NCBI GenBank assembly: GCA_900618425.1
Contig: UZAN01040565.1
Location: 1 to 64,000 of the forward strand
DNA from: Echinostoma caproni
Lineage: Eukaryota > Platyhelminthes > Trematoda > Plagiorchiida > Echinostomatidae
Direction: 5' to 3'
DNA length: 64,000 nucleotides
The position numbers and the translations under genes are program-made. Within the stretch, counting starts at the first letter, position 1, and each line of letters starts with the position of its first letter. The notes beneath the pieces were generated by a model. The model worked only from the letters and a program-made list of their open reading frames with translations. It was not told the origin of the DNA and did not search any database. Positions 1 through 12,965 of this stretch are shown here, piece by piece.

Positions 1-985
1 CTGATTGAGGTTGTTAAAACGTCGCTACACTCAAGTAGATTTTGAATGAATGGCCATTACCTTCGGTCGTTCTGATGACCTTTTGGTTCATCCTGTTCGT
101 CCAGCTGTGGGACACCATGGAGAAGTACGACCGTCTTATTTTCCTCCACTCGTGCTCTCATTGTATCGGACTGTTGCTGCATTCGTTCCGTCCATGGCCT
201 ATCAGGGAAGATTCTTATTGGGCAGGAACTCTTTCTAAGAAAATAAGTAGAAAGAAGAACGTCTTACAAGTCCTTATCATCTTTCAGAGTCACCCGAAGC
301 AGTCTGGGTTCCTCTGCATGTTCTGACGTCGGCTGGCGCATGAGCCTTGTGAAGCCGACAGATAGAACATTAATGCCCATCTGCGAGCATAAACTATTTC
401 AGTGTCCCATCTCCTCTCCTTGTCGTTCTCTAAGTGGTTGAGTTGTCGGTTCAGGTACGTTTGTGCAGATAATTGTCAAACCGGTGCTGCTTCCACCTTT
501 TTTATTCAGTATCGAAGACCTTGGTGTGGATATTACAGGTTTCGTTTGAAAGAGAACCTTTTTCGGTTCAGGAACTTTTACTGCGTCTTTCATTACAGTT
601 GAAACCATGTTTATTTCGTCAGAAGTCATAAATTGCGTTGGAGCACTGCTGATTACCGAACACTTTGGACGTTTAGCCGGTCGTTGGATTGAGCTTGTCG
701 GAGGGATCTGGGAGCTTTTCTAATTCTAAAATGGTTAAGTTAGCTTTATCCTCCGTAGCTAATAGTAGCTTCTCGAACCTATTTTCAATGCCCATCATGT
801 ATTTTATAACCGGAGTTTTTGCGCAATCACTGCAAAACCAAAAGCAGTCCTGTTGTGCCAGCATCTGTTTCATCTTCTTTATCGATAGATTGGCGCATGC
901 GGCGTGAAAGTTCTTCTGGCAATATGCGCATGGCATTCCTGTTTGACCTCCTTTCCGCAGCCTGTTGAACTTCGGTAAGCACTTA
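1..985 (-). pseudogene. LINE ORF1 fragment with PHD-like zinc finger (CR1-like element)
   Basis: Reading leftward on the minus strand, the N-terminal part (about 985-673) has Cys/His spacing of a PHD-type finger: a lone Cys near 980, then CAYC, FHAAC and FWFCSDC. A stop follows near 673. A second open stretch (629-399) contains IICTNVPEPTTQPLRERQ. With one TAA and frame changes it continues into VGFTRLMRQPTSEHAEEPRL, LRVTLKDDKDL and IFPDRPWTERM, then VVLHGVPQLDEQDEP near 140-90. This order, a zinc finger followed by basic nucleic-acid-binding-like modules, is what ORF1 proteins of CR1-group LINEs look like. Such proteins bind element RNA and form the ribonucleoprotein that carries it. The frame is broken by several stops and shifts, so it is a dead copy. 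Its ORF2 would lie to the left, outside the window. The family is recognised from motif resemblance only; the exact clade is unresolved. Confidence 0.72.
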
Positions 986-3900
986 GTGAATGTTTTAACT
1001 CAAGCCTCAACTGCAAGAACCAACTTCCTCGTGTTTGGCAGCAAGTGAACAATCTGTTACCACTGATAAGAAACTGAAACGTTTAGTTGTTAGTGTCGGA
1101 AATGGATGTGTATGTGGTAACACATCACCCACGGCAAAACACTTTCTTTATGGTTACAAGGAACTATCATAATAATATTTTGTATGCAATAGCGATAAGA
1201 TATTAACCAATATTTTACATAAGAAGCGTTAGAAATGGAAGCAACTGATAAAACCCTACGACAACATGCGCGGTCTCAGCTGTCTTCATCAGCAACAAGT
1301 CACTGAATCCTTGAACCAGACATTACGTCATGATCAACGCTACTGGTGAAGCACAGGTATGCAATGCTAGTAGTTTCAGATAGCAGACAATCACACATGA
1401 AGATCTTCTAGTTAATGGTGCAGTGTAATGGAATGGATAGACAGTATGGTGTGGAATCCATTTCAGGTGCTGCATTACGCGGAAGAACAAATAAAAAAAT
1501 TGAATTAGTTTCTTACGGACGTTTTTGTCATTCCTACATTTTATTGCAGTTGATGTGTGAGAAACGGAAGGGACACGTGTCTCTTTGTAGACTTTATAAC
1601 GTTCATGAATAATTACATATATGTTCATGGGACTATAAGCGCTCACCAAGTTTATACTTACTGGCCACATAGATGACTTTGAAGAGATGAATGAGCATAT
1701 ATTTAGGCAATGAAATCTATTCGTCCACGAAGAAAATTAGCTGTTCAGTCTATTCGTCTTGACTATGGAATTTATCTTCCATCCATTCTTGGAAAATTTC
1801 TACATCGGAGCATCTTTCACGTAACTCTACAATGTTCAGTACGACTGACGGCTGGCACATTAGTGGTTGCATTATTGTCAAACTATTGCTTTTGAAGCCG
1901 TACTGATTTTGAAGAACAACATTTTCCGTTTTTATTAAAGATTTGCTGGTATAACATAAACTACATTACTTTGATTGATTTCTTCCGCAATGAATGCAAT
2001 AAAACAGTAACTACTAAATTTTGCATAAGGCTTTTGCCATTAGTTTTATCTTTGGCATTCATCAAGTAGTACTTGCAATCAATAATCCTAAATATTTTGC
2101 AGAAGTTGCTTTATGCTCACTAATAAGAGTCCATGTTGTCGTATACTTATGTGATTTTAGCACACATAACGCTGAAGTAGGCTAGCTTTGGAGGTCAAAT
2201 TAGACAATCGGAGGTTTTCTCTAGTTTTAAGCAATTTCGACTTGGTTATTGCGATACTGATTGTTGATTGGTAGAAGCATTTTTGGAGCTAAAACAAACG
2301 ATTTATGAATAACGAAAAACCATGGCAAAAGTAATGCCATTTGCTGCAATGGGTATCCACCTAAATTACCTGAATGAACATTCTTTGTTCATACAGAACT
2401 GGCAATAATCATCAAAGTTGAATACAATCAATATTGCAATCAATAGCCAACGGGAAGGAACCTCAACGCATCTGAATCAGGTAGCGCGCAAACCCAAGTC
2501 GTAATGTTGTCTTGAATAATTGCTCTGCTGTGCCAATAGGAGCATCCTATGAATAACCAAATACCATCAAGGTGTTCAAAATATATTCATTACAATTTTA
2601 TATTTTACTGATGCGTTCATGGTGTCTTTGAATGGGTTTTAGTAATTGATTTCCAACCGAGATCTATATTCATATTTTTCATAATCAGGTGTATATTTAA
2701 TGTTTGGCTATTAAGAGTGGGCTAATTAAAAACATCCTGCATGGGATGAATAAAAGACTGCATTTTTTATAGCTGCAAGAACTCCCGATGCGTTGTGATC
2801 GTCATAGTCAACACAGGCGTACAAAATCTTACAAAATAAGATAATTAAGCCTGTGCAAAGTTGTGTTGAATGAAAAAGTGTCTTTGGGAAAATAAGAGAA
2901 CACACTGCGATTGTCGATCACTGAAACTGAGGACTGATATGAACGCAGTAACTTTTAAGATACTAGACTGCTTGGCTTTTTACTCAAACCGAGCATTTTA
3001 GTGTAGGCATGATTCGATGAAGTGGCTGTCACCTACGAGATCCATGTGACGGGTCCGAAATTCAAAGCCTGGACGAGACGACAAATAAGCACTGCTGATG
3101 TGATCAACTGCGTGCAACTCGAGTCTGGTGCTTCCCTGGTGAACGATGATCTGGCCGAAATTAAGATGATGTGGAGAGATGGAGTCGCGTCAGTTTAGTT
3201 CTACAAGTCGGTATTTTTCTTTATTCCTTTATTTTATACCGGGTTCTTTTTTGGCTGCGGTCCCGTTCCTGAAGATTGCTTGTAACTGAGTTTCCATAAG
3301 CAAAGGGAAATAAAAACCACTTTTTTTACATTTATTACTATATCCTGTTCCTCCTGGTCAAAGATATATCGTTAGAAACCGGTGTGCTTTGTATTGTCTA
3401 GTTGCGACGGAAAAAGATAACTTCCAATCGTTATGGTTTTGCATTTGGTGAGCAATACGTAAGTGGTATTATATACCTAACGTCCCTTGTGGGTTTGAAG
3501 GCGACTGGGATTGAAGTGATGTTTGTGCGAAGGCCGATGCACAACACATTATTAATGAGAGATGGCCTTCCTGTTTCATTATTGTCGCCAATTTATGGTC
3601 CAGTAGGATCAACGATTTTTTTCCAGCTATCGTGTGCTTTTGTTTCTAACGGAATGTTGACCGCATTTATCGCTGACCAGCATGACTCGTGATGGAAATT
3701 CTTTGATCTGTAGCGTTAGTCACGGGACATGCGGGTTACGGCCGTATCTATTATTCGATAAGTTTTGCCATAAGGCAATACGATGTCAGTCACGATCGGC
3801 AGGTGACAAGGTTTACCGTCGTAGGGAGATCCATGTTTTCGGAAGTAAAGTGGTGGAGGTATCCCAGTCGAAAGTTGTATCCGATTCAGGAGGTAACGGG

Positions 3901-6455
3901 ATCACATGATTTCGTCTAAGCCCTTGTGTGTTTCACATGAATTGTCTGTGTTGCTTTGTTTCTCTCACCTCAACCGGTGTGCTGTAGCTTTTGTCTACAT
4001 CCGAACATTAGTAAACCCCGAAAAAAGGTTGTTGTAATGGTTTGTTTATGAAATCACCTCATTTGTATATAAGCCTAGGTTTCAGACGGGAGAAGTAATT
4101 AACCGAATCAGTGCAACGAAAGACAATTGACTGGCTGGGGTAGACGTTGTTTATGATATAATAACTATCGAGCGTATTATAAGGAATTGTATTCTAGAAA
4201 ATCTAAAAACGTTCGCCTAATGCAGGCTCTAATGCCGGCCATACAGGGTTATAACCTCGTAGACCCATTGAACAGAATGATTGGTTTCAGTAGGACCACT
4301 TCCCGTCGATATTCGCTATTATAACTAATTCCGCTTAATTGTTCTTATCATTTGTCTCCTCTATTTCTATCAACAACTTATAACAAAGGATTTTTCAATC
4401 CACGGACGAAAACATATGTGCTCCCCCTTTTAAACCGATCCCCCAATCAATACTGCTTGCAAATAGACTCCATTCGTGAAAATCTGTGACTTATCACTCA
4501 TTAAAGTTGCTGCATTCCAGTTTGTACTTGTGTAATTTGCAAACGAAGAGGCCCAGTTGACCGGGTTGATCGATGTTTTCAATGTGCAACTACAGGCCAC
4601 ACCTTGAAATTGAACAAAAACATAAGTGTGTGGAGAGTTAGACATCATTAACAGATAATGATATCATAAGGCTGATTATTCGTTTACTAAACGTCATCGC
4701 ACATGTTCCAGCTTTGGGAATTTGTTCATATTCAACGTTATGACCAAAAGTTGAAATTTTAGGCTTAAGTATACTCATCTGTATTCTTACTACTTCAAAT
4801 AGTCACAGGTTATTTTACTGTGCATCAACCATAGATAATAATGTCCTTAGTCTAATTTATGTATCTTGCTGTAATTTTGACGAAATTAATGCAAATGAGG
4901 TAAATGTATTTCTTCGATCTGCGGGTTCCTGCCATAGCCATTGATGTGATTCATTAATAACCTTAACTATTCCCCCGTGTTACCTGCACCTTTGTAAAAA
5001 AAATGATGTAGATTATTATTCATCTCTTTGACATTTTCCGCGAGAACATCTAAATGATTTGTCAACGACGCACGTCCTGTGCTCCTTCTAAATGTCCATG
5101 TATAACAAAGCGGAACTTCCATCCGACGTCTAACTTTTACTGTCCCCTGTTTTCTGTAATAATCCTGTTACTAAACCCGAATCCAGGATCATTGAGGAGA
5201 CTCAACGAACGCTCGTGTGGAAAGCAAGGCTGAACAACAAATACGTGTGTAACCATGTAATTGAAAAAAATAAATTAAATGAGCTGATATCCCCTAACCC
5301 TGCCAACTCCGAGCTGGGCACAGCTGGAGACATAGACAATAAGGCATTTGACCTCTACGATAAAAGAAACAGGAAACGGATCATTCATTTCACCACACAC
5401 ACATGCACAGACACATACACACGATGAAATATCCGTTAACTTGTGATCCTTTCCTCTGAGTCATTCGATTGAAAAGCCTGCCTTGAGAAAAAGTGAATAT
5501 AATTCTCTACCAACATTACCACTATAAAATTCACATTCACATGGCGCATCGATTTTTCGATACACTCCTAACATCATTTGGTCACGATGTGTTAAAAAAA
5601 GGATTCACGAACTTCGCGGAAGGTGATGACAGAAGAAACCACGCACCGATTCAGCGAAGTCACACGATGGTGGATTCCGGAACATGCTGCTCAAACAACC
5701 CCATTTTCTAAAGGAGTGTTTGAATTACCCTTCAGTGCTGATGGTGCATTGTCACAACTGATGAAGCATGGTGGTGTTGCGCTGACAGTTCACTCTATAT
5801 TGGTACTCAAACTATTCTTAAACATGTAGTTTATTTGGGATTGTTATCAAACCTTTTCCCGTTCATAAAAGTTGTGCGTTCTGCATTCATCCAAAACACT
5901 TTCTCTCAATCTTCTCAATGTCTTTCCTCCCTTTCAGCATAAGGGTAACATATAAAATTCGTATTTTGCGCTTTCCCTGAAGAACAATAAACTGGTAGTA
6001 TCGAAGGCATCTCTGAAATCTGTTTGAGCTGCTTTATGTTTCATGTTCTCTAATCCTCTTCAAACCAAACGATAGCTGCGTGGCCAAAGAAGTACTTCGA
6101 GAACAGAACTCAGTGCACTTGAGTGAGCGAGAAAATCGCCCAACTACTCCCAAAGAATTCAGGAGTGCTTGATATCGCGGATCCTTTGAATTTGTCCGCG
6201 CAATTTAGCTCGGCAATCTTCTTTACACCTTTTGTGGATTTATTTCTCATCGAAAACCCCAACGTTCTCGATTGCCAGGACACCAAATGCCATCGTACAC
6301 GAGGACGTTTATGAAATCTTGATGTTATCGCGCGAACCGTTCCTTATGTGAAATATTCCCACAGTGCGAGAGATAAGTTCAAGCGGATGATAAATACACT
6401 AGACGGCAGGTGAAGAAAAAAAGAGCAGCTTTACAAGTCGGCCTCAGATAGTGCA
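986..6455. other. No recognisable gene
   Basis: No exon, RNA gene or element could be recognised in this 5.5-kb AT-rich stretch. Weakly notable open frames are a 60-codon plus-strand frame at 3013-3198, two overlapping plus-strand frames at 3402-3692 and 3682-3909, and plus-strand frames at 5215-5427 and 5623-5829. None matches a family I know, and frames of this size are expected by chance. A CA-rich tract lies at 5391-5424. Confidence 0.5.
5391..5424. repeat. CA-rich imperfect microsatellite
   Basis: An interrupted run of CA units (CACCACACACACATGCACAG and onward to ACACATACACACG) is visible directly. It is short and imperfect, and no function is suggested. Confidence 0.7.
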
Positions 6456-6462
6456 GCACCAT

Positions 6463-8940
6463 TCAAATGCAAATTCCTTTCATTCTAACAAGCAATGTTC
6501 GTTCTATTTTGAGAAAAGTCAAGTAAGTAATAGACATAACACGACAAAAGGAGTACAAAATTGTAGGAATGTTTATGCTACAGGAATCGTGGCTGCACGG
6601 AGAAATCCTCAGTAAAATTGTGCAACTGGATGAATATAACTTGTATCGGGTTGACCGTCCCGCGACTATCCGTAAACGAGGAGGTGTTGCAAGCTGAGTT
6701 AGCGACAACTGGCGTAAATCAACCGCGGTCATCTACGAATACTCAACGGATAAAATCAGTTGTCACGTCATCGAATGTAAGCCTTTTTCTGAGTGCTTTT
6801 CGGTCCATACCTTTTGTAAACTTTCACCCATAATATCAGTGAGTGACATAAATAGCTTCTTGTGACATTTTTTCTACCGCTGTAATATCAAAAACAAGTG
6901 GTTCTTTGTGTATGTTTNTTGGTGATTTCAACAGACACGAGGTAACATTCCTCATCATATTGGGTTTACAAAATTTGGGAAATTGTCCTATCAGACTCAA
7001 TTCACAACTTGATTTTGTTTCTGCAAACATACCACAACTTTTTGGAGTCCAGAAACATGCTCCTTGGAGCAGATCAGATCATTGTATATTAAAAGTATGC
7101 CCACTACGTACAGCAAAACTAACCGGTTTTTAAGAATGCCTTTCAACATAGTGAGTCAAAGAAATTATTCATCAGAGAACATAGAAAGGCTAAGATCCAT
7201 AGTTTCCACCACAGATTTTTCAGTATTTCCCCGTCACAACCTCTCCGACCTCTGTAACCATGTTACGGACTACATTCATGAGTGTTTTAACCAGTGCTGT
7301 CGAAACGGTCTTTATTCATAAAGACGGATATTCATCACCGCTAATGACGCAGCTACGCAGGCGGAAAGAACAGATCTATAAACAAAGATAACGAATCCAT
7401 GTTAAGCGGCTTACAATTTCGATCAGAGCTGAAATAAATTTGTTGAACTACCCGGTGAAACCCTTTTTGTTGTGACAGTAGAGTGGCAGTGCGGCAGTAG
7501 CAGTAAACAAAAAGAAACTGTCGACGTTGAAAGACAAACTTCCGAGTTTAGTTCAGTTTCGCAGTACACTGTACCCCCAGACTCAGTAAGCTGTACACCA
7601 ACACCAATTATCGAACCGGCCACAGTCCTCAAATAACTACTAAAAACAAAGTTGAATAAAGCACTTGGCTCAGATGAACTATCACCCGTGGTACTCAAGG
7701 CATGTGCGGACACTCTTTCAGCCCATTATTTAAAATATCCAATGACTGTCTGATAAGTGGAAAAGTCCCTGATATTTGAAAACTGGCCGAGATAACTCCC
7801 GTTTCAAAAAAGGAACCTGGGAACTATCGTCCCATCGCCTGCACTTCAGTCATGCTCAGATTATTTGGGTTATCACTGAGTCGGCGGAAAATGAAATACA
7901 TCAATTCGCAAATCGTTCTTTGCGCTCAACACGATGTCGTAGCATACCTTGTTCATTCAATAAGTTTAGCACTAGATAAGAAAATTAGAACGGGCAGAAT
8001 GACGTTCTTGTGCTATAAAAACGCTTTTGGCAGTCTTAATCTATCGGCATTGCTCAACCTGATTACTGCCATCGGAATTAGTCTAAACGCTAACAAATTG
8101 ATATGTGACTACTTCTTAAATAGAAGGCAGTTTATGTGCTTCAACGACTGAAAATGCTCAGCTCGCCCAGTAGGTTCTGTTGTTCTGCAAGCTGCAAAAT
8201 TTTCCCCATTTGTCTTTTCAACGTATGTCAAGCAGTTAATCATTACTCCTGCAAAACATTGGCTGTAAATACGAAGATGACTTTGTTTTAGATTTCAAAG
8301 AATCCACCCCTGAAGAAGCTTCAGAAATCGAAAGTAAGCGAAACGGCGTTGTTACTTGGCAGTTGTCCCGTTCTCTCTCATTGAATGCCTCTAAATGTTG
8401 GGATGTTGTGTATTCCCTCTAGACCGATGTACCAAATTCAGCCCTCACAGATAGGGTCCTCACTCTCGCTGCCAATCAACAACCCATACCAAAATCAACA
8501 ATAGATACCTTAGCGTTATCTTCTCACATCATTTATTATAGTCAATGCAAATTCAAAACACATTCTGTATAGTTAGAAAGCTTTCATATTTCTCACTCCG
8601 TTTGAAAATATTTTCTGTTCCTTATGATTTGATTATTAGCTTCGTAGATGCATACGTGCTACCCCAAAGGTTGTATTGCTCTTCAGTGATTTTTTTTCCG
8701 GGATGTTAAAGAAAGACTTTTATTAATTGGCGAGATCCCTGAAACACATCACTAAATGTAGTGGCATTGTCAGGGATAATTTTGTGGATTATACCATAGA
8801 CAGAAAATTCCAACATGTTAAAATTTCACTGCCTAAATAATCTCAGACACTCGTCACTCATTAAAGAACAAATTTTGCAAAGCTATATCTACATCATCCA
8901 CAAGCTCAAGGTTCAAACTTTTATTTGCATGTACCTCTGT
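6463..8940 (+). pseudogene. LINE ORF2 relic: AP endonuclease plus reverse transcriptase
   Basis: Domain order matches ORF2 of non-LTR retrotransposons, whose endonuclease nicks the target and whose RT primes cDNA there. The endonuclease begins near 6468 with LTSNVRS, then LQESWLH (6578-6598), YNLYRVDRPATIRKRGGVAS, GDFN (6921-6932) and SDH (7074-7082). The RT starts near 7660 with LGSDELSPVVLKACADTLS, followed by a frame-shifted GKVPDI...NYRPIA-like region. Motif A at 7999-8040 reads MTFLCYKNAFGSLN, so the expected catalytic Asp is Cys and a second expected Asp is Gly. The FADD-box equivalent reads YEDD (8270-8281), followed by SRSLSLNASKC. A thumb-like stretch (SFVDAYVLPQRLYCS) lies near 8640-8680. 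Many stops and frameshifts and an ambiguous base at 6918 show an inactive copy. It may continue to about 9070. The clade is probably within the CR1/jockey group, but this is not settled. Confidence 0.85.
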
Positions 8941-11335
8941 TTATCGTAATTCAGTTTTGCCATGAATAGCACGTTCACTTATTGTTTAGGAGAGACTTTC
9001 CACAGAATTGCGCAAATTCTCGCTTTATTCACAAGCAAAATCTACTGCTTTCCGTTTTGTTCCGTATGATTGCGTAAAACTGAAACCACAAATATGGTTT
9101 AAATGCTGAAAATTCGCCTATCCGAATGCACTTAGCTACTAGTGACTTTACTTTACATGACCTGAAGCGATACAGTTTCTTTGTTTTATTAACATGAATA
9201 TACTGTCAATGATGATTTCAACTAATATACTTTAATATGCCGACAGTATAGCATATTGCAGGAGGACCTTCTGTATTTGAGCCCCTGAAGTTTCTCAAGT
9301 TAGCTGATTATTCTGGTCCATATTAGATTAAGCTCCAATTAGTCAGATTGTCTGTTCCTTCTCCTTCACTCAGTCAATCAGCTGGGGAACCTTGAACAAA
9401 CTACAGATTTTATCTCCAGATTATGTTTTAATAAACATAAAATAATCTCGGTTGACACAAATTTGAACATTTTATACCTACCTTCAATTGATGGATATTA
9501 GGCGACGGTGCTACACTGCATTCATCAGACATTTTGAACATCTGGTTTTAACAAATATTGTTCGTTTTAACCAACAGAATGCAACTAGTGATTAATGTGA
9601 GGACACCGGTCTGTGCGTGAAGAAATCTGGATTCGTGCAAATTTGATTATAGAGAGTTTGGACACACGAATGAATAACCTGTCAGTGGACGATGCAAAAA
9701 TGATGATGGTTCTTCTTTTGGTTTCACATCCACGATGATGAACTGAGATTGGGAAGGATTTCGGCAGTTATTTGCGTGAGTTCTAAAGTGAAAGCATGGT
9801 AATTGCATTGCGCCAAGGTTTAAAGACAGACTATATAGTTCCAATATCTTATTACGTCCGTTGGATTGATTCCAAACAGAAATGCTTCCAAAATTAAGGT
9901 AAGTTCGGCAAATAAATCGTTCAGATATTTCCCGAGAACTTTATTGTCTTGCATTATTCCAGAATAATACATGTTTATACTCAACGGATAAAATAGAGTG
10001 AACATGTATTTTGAAAATTGTTTTGTGCCACTCGCTAGAACAGCAGCAGTTGTACACAGGGCTAGATATAGAACTGTCGAATGTTGGTACGAATAACGGT
10101 GAGCGAAAAAGGAGTTCATCATTGTAGAAATAAACATTTCAGACAAACGGTATATGGGTGTTGATTAACCAGAAAGGCGAAGCAATACAAATTGAATGTT
10201 CACGGGGGTAAATACCACTGAGAACACCAATAAGAAACTTTTATGTTCATTGGATTACCGTGCCGAACTCCGAGATAGGGGTGACAATACCAACGAAGTA
10301 ACATCTTTCTTTGCTACACGAACTGGATACAATTAGGCACACTTTCTAGCTTCTCAGAATAAACAATGTAGGATTTCATAGTGGCATGGACGATTGTCCA
10401 GGTATTGTTGTAGCGAAAACAAATGTGGCAGACACTAAAACTCACGTAGTATTAACACCCGGGTTTCCCTTATCACATTCCGGATTGATCTAACCCCGAA
10501 ATGAAGAAGCATAGTAAATGTGTACCGCGGATAAAAATTTCTCTTGGATCAACGTATCAGTTACGCTATAAAACCTGGCTATGGAATGGACGACATTTTA
10601 GTCGAACAAGTAATATGAAATGCTACATTAGGAATGAATGCTGAGTTTCATTCATAATATAAACATTGCATTCTTGCAGGCCTTTTGGTGCAAACACATC
10701 TAAGACAGGTGACCTTAGAAACATGATTGTTTGCCAAGTGGTAAACCCGCTTTTTTCTGCTAAAGGCATCTAGTACATCACGTTCTCAATACTAAATCAG
10801 TTGCTTTTATCAACAGGTTACTGGAAATGTTATTCATACTGTAAATCAATTACGTTTCCTTTATAAAATGCAAACAATATAAAACGACTGTCTTTCTCTC
10901 TTGACTTTGTAATCGTTACGATTGTCGACAGAAACACCTTCGATCAAACTTCGTGTAGGATTTTAGTGAAGTCTTCATTATTTGGATTGAATTCGCGGTT
11001 AAGACGAAAATGGTCAAGGGTAGAGATATCTGTACGATCATGATAATTCCTTGCATATTTTTGGACCACCCAATGGCCGTTAACATTTACTCTATTGTTT
11101 CAAGCTTGCAATCAAATATTACATATTTTGGAATGACGCGCATGTGCTGACCAATTCACTAGCGGTGAAAGGAGCGAAAATCCGTGTAACGTTTAAGTGA
11201 ATATCCCCCACGATTTACTCAGAATTCCACAGGGTAAAGTGGATTTAACGTCGAAGTCCACGACTCCTAATGCTACCACATCTACAGGAGCCTCAATCTT
11301 CAGAGCGGGAAGCCAACGACACTGGTGCTTCCACG
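8941..11335. other. No recognisable gene
   Basis: AT-rich sequence with no supported feature. The longest frame is a 108-codon minus-strand frame at 9820-10146. It shows no domain, low-complexity code or splice context that would lift it above chance. Confidence 0.5.
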
Positions 11336-11560
11336 TCATTGGTTATAGCAAATATAGTTCCGCAAAAAACATTTACCGTTTTGCAGATCACTGCAGAGTG
11401 GATAGTATGCTTGCGTTCTGCCCATAAGATCCCGGGTTCCATCCACAATTGGGTCGATGGATTTGTACTGCTGATGAGACCCGACCAGGTCCAAACAGCT
11501 GTCCGGCGCTTGATAGCTTTTCAGTTCACGCTTCATTTGTCATATACACGACAATGTTTA
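11336..11560 (-). repeat. Dispersed repeat, single copy related to the 38.9-kb inverted repeat
   Basis: Read on the minus strand from about 11560, this stretch aligns by eye with the left arm and following sequence at 38.88-39.06 kb. Shared words include GTCGTGT, GTGAACTGAA, GACCTGGT, ATCAGCAGT, CAAATC and CATACTA/TATACTA followed by CCACTC. Translated in one frame the two share DLVGS.QQ, RDL.GR and YYPL, although nothing shows that it is translated. No second inverted arm is found at the expected distance here, so this copy is either truncated or the basic unit of the family. A (TA)n run lies just outside it. Confidence 0.72.
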
Positions 11561-11596
11561 CCTTTGAAATTGAGCCATATCCTCCATTACTCCCAT

Positions 11597-11620
11597 GGTA
11601 TATGTATATATATATATATA
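11597..11620. repeat. (TA)n microsatellite
   Basis: A TATATG unit followed by an uninterrupted TA run at 11605-11620 is seen directly. It sits about 40-60 bases from the terminus of the dispersed repeat to its left. Confidence 0.85.
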
Positions 11621-12555
11621 GTTTTTCGATAAAATCAGTTAAAGGGGTTGTGTGGAATGAAATAAGTTACATTTAGACTAAATGCCATTTATTGACTAAC
11701 TAATTTGCGCATCAGAATTCAATTCTTATCGGCTGCTTCATACAATTTCAGCTCATGAGCTGAAAAAACAAAACTAACCCTAAACGAGTTGGATTCACTG
11801 TGCATTTTGAGCAAAGTGTACACGGTCAAAGCGTGTTGCTAAACGATTGTTTCATAGTTGAAAAACGTTTAGTTTCACCTTGCTGGCTTGTGCTAAAAGA
11901 ATTCCACCAAATATGAGAGCGTTTTAATCACCCTCAACCTCAACTGTCCAATTGACACCAAATGAATATGTCACACCGGTATTCCACTGATCACAACTAG
12001 GATAACATTATTCATCAAGATCATTACATGATTGCGGTACGCAGCTACGCGGCATCGGTATCCGTGAAAATATCCCGCATGCTTTATCCTGCAAGCCTTC
12101 AGATTGGCGCTGATAATTCTATATTCCTTTCTACATCGAAAGTCACGGATTTGAAATGCACCGCGATAATGGGCTAATGTAATGCACGTCATCCATGTGG
12201 CAAGTTGACTAATGTCCGATTGTTTTCTACATGCGTTAGGATTATCATGGTCATTCAATAAATGACATGTGTTGCTTGTCCGAAAACGAAGGACGTTGGG
12301 TTTTATCTACCATTGGTCAGATGTGGGAGTAAATGTGGAGTTTCTTGTTTCATTTCGCACGTAATGCCTGCTGCAGTGCAAACACATTTGGTGAGTCCCA
12401 TTATCGTATTCCGGATGACACAGAAATTTGCCAAACAATAATTATTTCCCAATGCTTTGGAGTAAGTTATACTTTTGACGACTAAACCCTAAAGATGTGA
12501 TTCTTCGGAGCCTGAAACCTTCGGGAAATTAAAGTTCGTTCCTCGAATAGATGTG
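11621..12555. other. No recognisable gene
   Basis: No supported coding or RNA feature. A 95-codon minus-strand frame at 11971-12258 is unassigned and probably fortuitous. Confidence 0.5.
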
Positions 12556-12559
12556 ACAT

Positions 12560-12965
12560 CGGTGTCGAGCTTTGCATTGCGGTGCTACTTGATCTATCCT
12601 AGAACTATTGGTTCCACGTGTCGAACAGGTGATTGGGTCACAAAGGTCCGGTTAGGCTCCCTGGATGGGGACCTTGGGATAATCTTACCCCATGACTAAA
12701 GACACTGAGCGTCGTAAATAGTGGCATTATTGCATCTTCTCAATTCATTCGCAACCTTAGACCACTAAAACTTGCCATTTCCTGTTCCAATCTACTTCAA
12801 ACTTTCCTGTCCCATTCTAGTCTTCGTCCAAATGGGCAACCAAAAGATAGCAACCAAAACCGGCACAAGAATGTGCAACGTTATTGGTTGTACAAAATGA
12901 ACTGAACGTACTGAGAGCCGGATAGGGTTTTCTGTCTCCATTTTGAGTTTCGGGTTTACAGACAG
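12560..12965 (+). mobile_element. RTE-type LINE, 5'-truncated 3' end (ORF2 C-terminus plus 3' UTR)
   Basis: On the plus strand, one frame at about 12650-12720 reads GPVRLPGWGPWDN, then a stop, then LKTLSVVN. This resembles the C-terminus of RTE ORF2 proteins. A characteristic 3' UTR follows, with the words CCAAATGGGCAACC, AAAGATAGCAACCAAAACCG and GTGCA near 12830-12890. The same tail recurs in reverse orientation at 15.99-16.31 kb and 21.80-22.06 kb, and in direct orientation at 62.76-63.07 kb. The copy is 5'-truncated, as is usual for target-primed insertions. Its exact ends and target-site duplication were not determined. Confidence 0.78.

Noticed and set aside
7423..7713. 96-codon minus-strand frame
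   Set aside because: It is antisense to the plus-strand RT start (LGSDELSPVVLK), which has clear homology-like motifs.
9820..10146. 108-codon minus-strand hydrophobic frame as a membrane protein
   Set aside because: Hydrophobic translations are common from AT-rich non-coding DNA, and no family, splice site or neighbour supports it.
11336..11536. 66-codon minus-strand frame as a small conserved protein shared with 38888-39205
   Set aside because: The similarity extends outside the frame at DNA level and forms an inverted repeat at 38.9 kb, so a dispersed DNA repeat explains it better than a gene.
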